Part shown: piece after piece, positions 1-6,153 of the stretch | How the letters are laid out: each line of letters opens with the position of its first letter | Numbering within the stretch: position 1 is the stretch's first letter | Source: Actinomycetes bacterium | Lineage (GTDB): Bacteria > Actinomycetota > Actinomycetes > Actinomycetales > Microbacteriaceae | Direction: 5' to 3' | Length of the DNA: 7,070 bases | Assembly: GCA_023432305.1 (NCBI GenBank) | Contig: JAEYUT010000298.1 | Span: 1-7,070, forward strand | Program-made: the position numbers and the translations under genes | Notes under the pieces: generated by a model | Told to the model about the DNA's origin: nothing | Database searches by the model: none | What the model saw: the letters and a program-made list of their open reading frames with translations, nothing else

Positions 1-9
1 CCTCATGAC

Positions 10-14
10 AGGAA
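10..14 (+). promoter_or_regulatory. Ribosome-binding site of the GH2 gene
   Basis: AGGAA lies six bases before the ATG at 21, which is good Shine-Dalgarno spacing. It supports this ATG over the out-of-frame ATG at position 5. No promoter can be judged because only 20 bases precede the gene. The short distance to the window edge and a TGA at 6-8 would fit a preceding gene in the same operon, but the reading frame of that gene cannot be seen. Confidence 0.7.
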
Positions 15-20
15 CATCGC

Positions 21-2630
21 ATGACCCCCTCACGCATCGTCACCGACCTCGGCGGCACCTGGGATCTGGAGATCCTCGGAGACGCTTCGAGCAGCCACCA
101 GGTCGTCGTGCCGGGCCCCTGGACGACGCAGGTCGCCGGATACGGCGACTCCCATGACGCGGTTCGATACCGCCGCACGTTCGACGCGCAGCCGAGCCCC
201 GGCATGCGCCAGCTGCTGACGTTCGGAGGGGTGAACCACACCGCCGTCGTGAGCGTGAACGGCGTCGAGGTGGGGCGCAGCGTCGGAGGGTGGAGCCGCT
301 TCGAGTTCGATGTGACGGATGCGGTGGTCGAGGGCGAGAACCTCCTCGAGGTCGTCGTCAGCTACCCGCCGCGGGTGCGTGAAGGCGAGGAGCCCAGCTT
401 CCTCGAGGTGCCGCACGGCAAGCAGTCCTGGTACGGCACGACGGCCGGTATCTGGCAGCCGGTGGCGCTGGAGACGCGTGACGCCGCGCACGTGCGCGAT
501 CTGAGCGTGCACGCAGACGCCGCGTCCGGCTCGATCGAGGTCATCGCGGAGCTCACGGATGCCGCACGTGCGGCGACGGTGCGCGCCCAGGTGCGCTTCG
601 AGGGAGAGCTCGTCGCGGAAGCCGCCGTGGCGGATGGCCGCGCCGTGATCACCGTCGAGGACCCTGTCCTGTGGGGTCTCGACGCCCCGAACCTCTACGA
701 GGTCATCGTCGAGGTCGTCGACGGCGACGTGGTGCGCGACGCCGTGAGCCGGCAGACCGGATTCCGCACCTTCGAGGCGCGCGACGGCTCCTTCTTCCTC
801 AACGGCCGGGAGATCGAGCTGCGCGCCGTCCTCGACCAGGACTACCACCCGGGGTCCTCGTCGATCCCGGAGAGCACGGAGGCGCTCGAGGAGCTCTTCC
901 GTCAGACGCGCGCGCTCGGCTTCACCATGCTGCGCGTGCACATCAAGCGCCCCGACCCTCGCTACTACGAGATCGCGGATCGCCTCGGCATGCTCGTGTG
1001 GACGGAGCTCCCCAGCTGGCTCACGTGGACGCCGGAGGGTGCTGAGACGGGCCTGAAGCTGCTCGAGGAGTTCATCCGCGAGGACGGACACCACCCGTCG
1101 ATCGTCACCTGGACGATCATCAACGAGTCGTGGGGCCTGGACCAGAAGAGCGCGAAGCAGCGCGCCTGGCTGCGCGAGGCCTACCACCGCATCAAGGCGG
1201 CCGCGCGCGGCAGCCTCGTGGTCGACAACTCGGCATGCCGCCCCAACTTCCACCTCGAGACCGACATCGACGACTACCACTTCTATCGCGGCATCCCCGA
1301 GTCGCGTCGCGAATGGGATCAGCTGATCGCCGAGTTCGCATCGCGACCCGAGTGGAGCTTCACGCCTCACGGCGACGGCCACCGCACGGGCGATGAGCCG
1401 CTCATGCTGAGCGAGTTCGGCAACTGGGCGCTTCCGCAGTCGCTCGACCAGTTCGAGGACGGCGCGGAGCCGTGGTGGTTCGGTCCCGGTGCCGACTGGG
1501 CGTTCGGCGCGGGGGAGGGCACCCACCTGCTGCAGCGCTTCCGCTCGCTCGGACTCGAGGACGTCTTCGGATCGTGGGAGGCGCTCGTGGAGGCGCTCCA
1601 CGAGTCCCAGCTCGTCGCCAACCGCTACCAGACCACGAGCATCCGCCTGCACCCCGAGATCAGCGGCTATGTGCTCACGCAGCTGAGCGACGTGCAGTGG
1701 GAGGCGAACGGCCTCTTCGACATGAACCGCACCCCCAAGCGCGGCACCGCCGAGTGGGGCCTCAGCAACCAGGATGCGGCGGTCGCGCTGCGCACGGACG
1801 CGTACAGCGTCTTCGGCGGCGGCGCGGTGGAGCTCACGGCCACCGTCATTCCGATGCGCGGCGTCGACGAGGCGCAGCCCGCGACCCTGCGTCTGCTCGC
1901 GGACGGCGAGCAGGTGGCGGAGTTCGCGGTCGATGCGACGGTGCGCAGCACCCACACGCTCTCGCTGGCAGCCGCATTGCCCGCTCGCGCGATGCGCGTC
2001 GAGGCGGAGCTGCACCAGGGCGGCGCGCTCGTGGCACGCGACGCAGCCGAGATCCTCGTCATCGACGCGGCGGATGACGCCGGGATCCCTGTGCGCGCCG
2101 CCGACGCCGAGGTCGCCGCCTGGGCGCGTGCCCAGGGCATCGCCCTCACCGACGACCCGGATGCCGTGCTCGTGTCGCGCGTGTTCGACGCCGACGCGCA
2201 GGAGTTCGCTCGAGACGGCGGCCGCGTGCTCGTGCTCGTCGAGGACGAGAACGCCTTCTCGGACGCGCTCGACTACCTGCCCTCGGCGCGCCTCGGATCC
2301 CGCAGCGGCGACGGCGACTGGGTGCCGCGCACCGAGTGGCTCGACCGCCGCGGTGCATTCAGCAGCGTGCCGGGCGGCCCGATCCTCTCGATCGCGTTCG
2401 AGGATCTGCTGGGCCCGCTCGTCATCAACGGCATCCCGCACGCCATGCGCCCCGCACGTGTGCACTCGGCGATCTTCTCCGGGTGGCTGCGCGGGGCCGC
2501 GACCACGACGACGACGATCGCCTGGAGCGAGGGTCAGGTCACGTTCACGACGCTGCGTGTGCGCGCCGCGTCCGACGTGCCCGTCGCACGTTCGCTCGCC
2601 CACGCGCTCGTACGCGCCGCTGCGGAATGA
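21..2630 (+). CDS. Glycoside hydrolase family 2 protein (beta-galactosidase/beta-glucuronidase-like), substrate unknown
   Basis: This 869-residue protein should hydrolyse a beta-linked glycoside by the retaining mechanism of GH2. It has no signal peptide or membrane segment, so it probably acts in the cytoplasm on imported oligosaccharides. Domains in order are: an N-terminal jelly-roll sugar-binding domain (about 1-150, with YRRTF and a later GTTAGIWQPV segment); an Ig-like beta-sandwich (about 155-245); a TIM barrel (about 250-590); another beta domain (about 595-690); and a C-terminal Rossmann-like or class I amidotransferase-like domain (about 695-869, with a GGRVLVLVED strand at 733-742). 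The predicted acid/base is Glu369 in INESWG and the nucleophile is Glu465 in LSEFGNW; both are intact. The barrel opens with LDQDYHPG (271-278) where classical beta-galactosidases have an RGVNRHEHHP-type segment, so lacZ or uidA would be an unsafe name. The ATG is supported by a Shine-Dalgarno sequence. The terminator right after the stop suggests the gene ends a sugar-use operon. The family call is firm; the substrate is not known. Confidence 0.93.
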   Translation: MTPSRIVTDLGGTWDLEILGDASSSHQVVVPGPWTTQVAGYGDSHDAVRYRRTFDAQPSPGMRQLLTFGGVNHTAVVSVNGVEVGRSVGGWSRFEFDVTDAVVEGENLLEVVVSYPPRVREGEEPSFLEVPHGKQSWYGTTAGIWQPVALETRDAAHVRDLSVHADAASGSIEVIAELTDAARAATVRAQVRFEGELVAEAAVADGRAVITVEDPVLWGLDAPNLYEVIVEVVDGDVVRDAVSRQTGFRTFEARDGSFFLNGREIELRAVLDQDYHPGSSSIPESTEALEELFRQTRALGFTMLRVHIKRPDPRYYEIADRLGMLVWTELPSWLTWTPEGAETGLKLLEEFIREDGHHPSIVTWTIINESWGLDQKSAKQRAWLREAYHRIKAAARGSLVVDNSACRPNFHLETDIDDYHFYRGIPESRREWDQLIAEFASRPEWSFTPHGDGHRTGDEPLMLSEFGNWALPQSLDQFEDGAEPWWFGPGADWAFGAGEGTHLLQRFRSLGLEDVFGSWEALVEALHESQLVANRYQTTSIRLHPEISGYVLTQLSDVQWEANGLFDMNRTPKRGTAEWGLSNQDAAVALRTDAYSVFGGGAVELTATVIPMRGVDEAQPATLRLLADGEQVAEFAVDATVRSTHTLSLAAALPARAMRVEAELHQGGALVARDAAEILVIDAADDAGIPVRAADAEVAAWARAQGIALTDDPDAVLVSRVFDADAQEFARDGGRVLVLVEDENAFSDALDYLPSARLGSRSGDGDWVPRTEWLDRRGAFSSVPGGPILSIAFEDLLGPLVINGIPHAMRPARVHSAIFSGWLRGAATTTTTIAWSEGQVTFTTLRVRAASDVPVARSLAHALVRAAAE

Positions 2631-2634
2631 ACGC

Positions 2635-2666
2635 GGTGCGAGCGGGCCGCGTGGCCCGCTCGCACC
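2635..2666 (+). terminator. Hairpin terminator after the GH2 gene
   Basis: This is a perfect 14-bp inverted repeat. The left arm 2635-2648 (GGTGCGAGCGGGCC) pairs without mismatch with 2653-2666 around a four-base loop GCGT. It begins five bases after the GH2 stop codon. It is very GC-rich and is not followed by a T run, which is the common form of intrinsic terminator in high-GC actinobacteria. It should insulate the GH2 operon from topA. Because it lacks a U-tract, termination efficiency is inferred; the hairpin could instead mainly stabilise the 3' end of the mRNA. Confidence 0.8.
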
Positions 2667-2704
2667 TGCGTCCCATCCTCGGCGCCCCGCGAACATGAGC
2701 GCCC

Positions 2705-2739
2705 TTGACGGGGTGCCCTCAGCACTCTGTGTGTATGGT
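2705..2739 (+). promoter_or_regulatory. Candidate topA promoter
   Basis: TTGACG at 2705-2710 matches five of six bases of the -35 consensus. TATGGT at 2734-2739 fits an actinobacterial TAnnnT -10 and would place the transcript start near 2746, giving a leader of about 20 bases that just includes the Shine-Dalgarno. The weak point is the 23-base spacer, longer than the usual 16-19, so one of the two boxes may be wrong. A promoter in this gap is expected because a strong hairpin separates topA from the gene before it. Confidence 0.4.
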
Positions 2740-2749
2740 GTGCACCGAC

Positions 2750-2756
2750 AGGAAGG
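2750..2756 (+). promoter_or_regulatory. Ribosome-binding site of topA
   Basis: AGGAAGG is nine bases before the GTG at 2766. It decides the start: there is no in-frame ATG nearby, and the protein read from this GTG opens directly with the conserved LVIVESPAKA strand of the topoisomerase TOPRIM fold. Confidence 0.8.
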
Positions 2757-2765
2757 ACCCGCCAC

Positions 2766-5510
2766 GTGTCAAGCAAGAAGCTCGTGATCGTCGAGTCGCC
2801 CGCGAAGGCGCGCACGATCGCGCAGTACCTCGGTGATGGATACGAGGTGCAGGCGTCGGTGGGCCACATCCGCGACCTCATCGACACCAAGAACCTGCCG
2901 CCGGAGCTCAAGAAGGGCAGCGTCGGCAAGTTCTCCGTCGACATCGACAACGGCTTCGAGCCGTACTACGTCGTCTCGGACAGCAAGAAGAAGACCGTCG
3001 CCGAGCTCAAGCGAGCGCTCAAGGAAGTCGACGAGCTCTACCTCGCCACCGATGAAGACCGCGAAGGCGAGGCCATCGCATGGCACCTCCTCGAGGTGCT
3101 GAAGCCCAAGGTCCCCGTCAAGCGCATGGTGTTCCACGAGATCACCAAGGACGCCATCCAGCGCGCCGAGCAGAACACCCGCGAGCTCGATACGGCGCTC
3201 GTCGACGCGCAGGAGACCCGCCGCATTCTCGACCGCCTGTTCGGCTTCGAGATCTCGCCCGTGCTGTGGCGCAAGGTCGGTCCTGGACTCTCGGCCGGCC
3301 GCGTGCAGTCCGCCGCGACGCGCCTCATCGTCGACCGCGAGCGCGAGCGTCTCGCGTTCGTCGCGGCCTCCTACTGGGACCTCGTGGGCGAGTTCGCGCC
3401 CCAGGGCTCCGGCGACGCCTTCACGGCCAAGCTCGCGCGCCTCGGCGGCAAGCGCATCGCCCAGGGCGGCGACTTCGACGACAGCGGCAAGCTCGCCAAG
3501 CCCGACGTCGTGACGCTCGACGAGAAGGCCGCCGACCTGCTCGTCGACGCCCTCCGCGCCCCGAGCGCGACCTTCACGGTCTCGTCGCTGCAGACGAAGC
3601 CCCTCACGCGTCGCCCCGCAGCGCCCTTCACCACCTCCACCCTCCAGCAGGAGGCCTCGCGCAAGCTCCGCTTCTCGGCGCGCACCACGATGAGCCTCGC
3701 CCAGTCGCTCTACGAGAACGGCTACATCACCTACATGCGAACCGACTCCGTCTCGCTCTCGCAGCAGGCGATCGAGGCGGCCCGCACCCAGGCGGTCAAG
3801 CTCTACGGCGCCGACTCGATCCCCGAGAAGCCCCGCGCCTACGCCTCGAAGTCGAAGAACGCGCAGGAAGCGCACGAGGCCATCCGCCCCTCGGGCGAGG
3901 TCTTCCGCACCCCGAGCGAGCTGCAGTCGAAGCTGCGCGGCGACGAGTTCAAGCTGTATGACCTCATCTGGAAGCGCACCGTCGCCTCGCAGATGGCGGA
4001 TGCGAAGGGCTCCACCGCGACCGTCACGATCGCGGCCGACGGCGGCCCGGATGCGCAGGCCGAGTTCACGGCGTCCGGAACCGTCATCACGTTCCGCGGC
4101 TTCCTCGCCGCCTACGAGGAGGGCCGCGACGAGGTGCGCGACGCCGATGCGCAGGCCGAGTCGAAGCTCCCGCCGCTTCAGGAAGGCCAGGCGCTCGGCC
4201 TCGCCGAGCTCGAGGCGAAGGGCCACGAGACCACCCCGCCCGCGCGCTACACCGAGGCGAGCCTCGTGAAGGCGCTCGAAGAGCTCGGCGTCGGACGCCC
4301 GTCGACGTACGCCTCGATCATCTCCACGATCATCGACCGCGGCTACGTCACCCCGCGCGGCCAGGCGCTCGTGCCCAACTGGATCGCGTTCAGCGTCGTG
4401 CGTCTGCTCGAAGAGCACTTCTCCGACCTCGTGCAGTACCGCTTCACCGCTGAGATGGAGGACGACCTCGACAAGATCGCCAACGGCGAGGCGGACCGCG
4501 TCGACTGGCTCACCAAGTTCTACTTCGGCGGCGGCGAGCACCCGGGTCTGCGCGAGGTCGTCGAGAACCTCGGCGACATCGACGCGCGCGCCGTCAACTC
4601 GATCCAGATCGACGAGGGCATCACGCTGCGCGTCGGCAAGTACGGCCCGTACATCGAGGTCGAGGACGGCACCGAGACGCCGCGCCGCGTCAACGTGCCC
4701 GACGACATCGCCCCCGACGAGCTCACCCCCGAGAAGGCTCGCGAGCTCATCGAGGCGCCCGTCGTGGGCGACCGCGTGCTCGGCATCAACCCCGACACCG
4801 GCAAGACCGTCGTCGCGAAGGACGGCCGCTACGGCCCCTATGTGACCGAGGTCGACCCCGAGCCCGAGGCGCCGGAGACGGTCGAGGATGTGGCCGTCGA
4901 CCCCGCCACCGGCGAGGTCGTGGAGGCGAAGCCGAAGAAGAAGGCCGCCAAGAAGGCACCGGCCGAGAAGCCGCGCACCGCATCGCTGTTCAAGACGATG
5001 GACCCCGCGACCGTCGACCTCGAGACAGCCCTCAAGCTGCTCGACCTGCCGCGCACCGTCGGACTCGACCCCGAATCGGGCGAGCCCATCACGGCGCAGA
5101 ACGGCCGCTACGGCCCGTACCTGAAGAAGGGCACCGACTCGCGCTCCATCGAGAGCGAAGACCTCATCTTCACGATCGACCTGCCGGCGGCCCTCGAGAT
5201 CTTCGCGCAGCCGAAATACGGCGCGAAGCGCCCCACGAGCGCCCTCAAGGAGTTCGAGGCCGACCCCGAGTCGGGCAAGCCCATCCGCATCCGCGACGGA
5301 CGATTCGGCCCGTACGTGACCGACGGCGTCACCAACGTCACGATCCCGCGCGGGGTCACGATCGAGGAGATCGACTTCGATCGCGCGGTGCAGATGCTCG
5401 CCGACAAGCGCGCCAAGGGCCCGGCGAAGCCGAAGGCGAAGGCGGCGGCCAAGAAGCCCGCAGCCAAGAAGCCGGCTGCGAAGAAGCCCGCAGCGAAGAA
5501 GAAGGCCTGA
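2766..5510 (+). CDS. topA: DNA topoisomerase I (type IA, omega protein)
   Basis: The enzyme relaxes negative supercoils by cutting and passing one DNA strand through a 5'-phosphotyrosine link. The 914 residues match the usual actinobacterial length. The TOPRIM domain (about 5-130) shows Glu10 in LVIVESPAKA, His34 in GHIRDL, and the metal-binding DxDxE triad Asp96, Asp98, Glu100. The cleavage and gate domains follow, with GLSAGRVQS (174-182), the catalytic Tyr323 and Arg325 in ITYMRTDS, AHEAIRP (369-375) and LGVGRPSTY (507-515). The C-terminal part has no tetracysteine zinc fingers. It carries four K/R-Y/F-GPY repeats of the actinobacterial topoisomerase type, at 625-629, 687-692, 780-785 and 845-850. 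A lysine-rich linker (722-737) separates repeats 2 and 3, and a lysine/alanine tail closes the protein (about 881-914). In actinobacterial TopA, basic tails of this kind are known to aid DNA binding and processivity. The start is GTG. The gene leads a tight cluster with tmk and holB, with only one base before tmk. The gene is essential in most bacteria. Confidence 0.98.
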   Translation: MSSKKLVIVESPAKARTIAQYLGDGYEVQASVGHIRDLIDTKNLPPELKKGSVGKFSVDIDNGFEPYYVVSDSKKKTVAELKRALKEVDELYLATDEDREGEAIAWHLLEVLKPKVPVKRMVFHEITKDAIQRAEQNTRELDTALVDAQETRRILDRLFGFEISPVLWRKVGPGLSAGRVQSAATRLIVDRERERLAFVAASYWDLVGEFAPQGSGDAFTAKLARLGGKRIAQGGDFDDSGKLAKPDVVTLDEKAADLLVDALRAPSATFTVSSLQTKPLTRRPAAPFTTSTLQQEASRKLRFSARTTMSLAQSLYENGYITYMRTDSVSLSQQAIEAARTQAVKLYGADSIPEKPRAYASKSKNAQEAHEAIRPSGEVFRTPSELQSKLRGDEFKLYDLIWKRTVASQMADAKGSTATVTIAADGGPDAQAEFTASGTVITFRGFLAAYEEGRDEVRDADAQAESKLPPLQEGQALGLAELEAKGHETTPPARYTEASLVKALEELGVGRPSTYASIISTIIDRGYVTPRGQALVPNWIAFSVVRLLEEHFSDLVQYRFTAEMEDDLDKIANGEADRVDWLTKFYFGGGEHPGLREVVENLGDIDARAVNSIQIDEGITLRVGKYGPYIEVEDGTETPRRVNVPDDIAPDELTPEKARELIEAPVVGDRVLGINPDTGKTVVAKDGRYGPYVTEVDPEPEAPETVEDVAVDPATGEVVEAKPKKKAAKKAPAEKPRTASLFKTMDPATVDLETALKLLDLPRTVGLDPESGEPITAQNGRYGPYLKKGTDSRSIESEDLIFTIDLPAALEIFAQPKYGAKRPTSALKEFEADPESGKPIRIRDGRFGPYVTDGVTNVTIPRGVTIEEIDFDRAVQMLADKRAKGPAKPKAKAAAKKPAAKKPAAKKPAAKKKA
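5445..5504 (+). repeat. Four 15-bp tandem repeats encoding the AAKKP tail of TopA
   Basis: Four consecutive 15-base units encode AAKKP, AAKKP, AAKKP and AAKKK (residues 894-913). The lysines all use AAG, while the alanine and proline codons vary (gcg, gcc, gca, gct; ccc, ccg). This implies selection on the protein sequence rather than recent duplication. Repeat number could still vary between strains by slippage or recombination. The last unit overlaps the tmk ribosome-binding site. Confidence 0.85.
5500..5505 (+). promoter_or_regulatory. Ribosome-binding site of tmk inside the topA tail
   Basis: AGAAGG, six bases before the GTG at 5512, is formed by the last lysine codons and the final alanine codon of topA. 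The topA stop lies between this site and the tmk start, so ribosomes finishing topA are well placed to reinitiate. Confidence 0.6.
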
Positions 5511-5511
5511 C

Positions 5512-6144
5512 GTGCCGGAGACGGCACCCGGCCTGTTCCTCACCTTCGAAGGCGGGGACGGATCGGGCAAGACCACGCAGTCGACCCTGCTGACCGAGTG
5601 GCTCACCGCATCCGGGCGCACCGTGGTGCACTCGCGCGAACCGGGCGGCACCGAGCTGGGTGTCGAGCTGCGGGAGATCATCCTGCACCGTCGCGGCTAC
5701 ATCGCGCCCCGCGCCGAGGCGCTGCTGTATGCGGCCGACCGCGCCCACAACATCGCGACCGTCGTGCGGCCCGCGATCGAGCGCGGCGACATCGTCATCC
5801 AGGATCGCTACCTCGACTCCTCTGTCGCCTACCAGGGTGCCGGGCGCGTTCTCGACGCCACCGAGGTGCGCGATCTGTCGCTGTGGGCCACCGAGGGGCT
5901 GCTGCCGGATCTCACGATCCTGCTCGATGTGGATGTCGCCGTGGGACGCGCGCGACTGAATGAGGCGCGCGGACGCTACGACCGACTCGAGGCGGAAGCC
6001 GCCGACTTCCACACGCGCGTGCGCGAGGCATACCTCGCCCTCGCCGAGGCGGAGCCGGAGCGCTTCCTCGTGCTCGATGCGACACTGCCGGTCGACGAGC
6101 TCGCGGGCGCCATCCGCAGCCGAGTGTCGGACCTGCTCGCGTAG
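5512..6144 (+). CDS. tmk: Thymidylate kinase (dTMP kinase)
   Basis: The enzyme phosphorylates dTMP to dTDP with ATP, the step through which both de novo and salvage thymidylate reach dTTP. It is a cytoplasmic protein of 210 residues, the normal length. Visible motifs are the P-loop GGDGSGKT (14-21, Lys20), the REPGG segment (42-46) that helps bind dTMP, the family signature DRYLDSS (98-104) with the catalytic Asp98-Arg99 pair, and an Arg-rich LID around 153-158 (RGRYDR). A P-loop with Gly rather than Arg at position 17, plus arginines in the LID, fits the E. coli-like type II arrangement. The start is GTG, one base after the topA TGA; the next in-frame ATG or GTG would cut into or remove the P-loop. 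It is co-transcribed with topA and followed nine bases later by holB in the same frame. Confidence 0.97.
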   Translation: MPETAPGLFLTFEGGDGSGKTTQSTLLTEWLTASGRTVVHSREPGGTELGVELREIILHRRGYIAPRAEALLYAADRAHNIATVVRPAIERGDIVIQDRYLDSSVAYQGAGRVLDATEVRDLSLWATEGLLPDLTILLDVDVAVGRARLNEARGRYDRLEAEAADFHTRVREAYLALAEAEPERFLVLDATLPVDELAGAIRSRVSDLLA

Positions 6145-6153
6145 CCTTCAGCT

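Noticed and set aside
5..8. ATGA suggesting a stop/start overlap with an upstream gene
   Set aside because: Only four bases precede it, so no upstream reading frame can be shown. The ATG at 5 is out of frame with the GH2 gene.
2502..2516. Run of five threonine codons (ACC then four ACG) in the GH2 C-terminal domain
   Set aside because: The run is short and in frame, within a predicted beta strand. It is too small to argue for phase variation or a functional repeat.
2711..2727. Small imperfect stem (GGGTGC with GCACTC) in the topA upstream region as an attenuator or riboswitch
   Set aside because: The stem is about six base pairs with one G-T pair and lies upstream of the likely transcript start. 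No conserved riboswitch core is visible.
30..2765. A 911-codon open frame on the minus strand opposite the GH2 gene
   Set aside because: It is antisense to a gene with clear GH2 motifs. Its translation is rich in R, A, H, V and D with no recognisable domain. Long antisense frames are expected in DNA with such high third-position GC.
1774..2787. A 337-codon plus-strand frame overlapping the GH2 end and the topA start
   Set aside because: It is an out-of-frame Arg/Ser/Pro-rich translation of GH2 codons. It runs through the terminator hairpin and promoter region and has no homology-like motif.
2769..5681. A 970-codon open frame on the minus strand opposite topA
   Set aside because: It is a composition artefact of the same kind: it mirrors topA codon by codon, has low-complexity R/L/G/E-rich sequence, and crosses into tmk without any start signal of its own.
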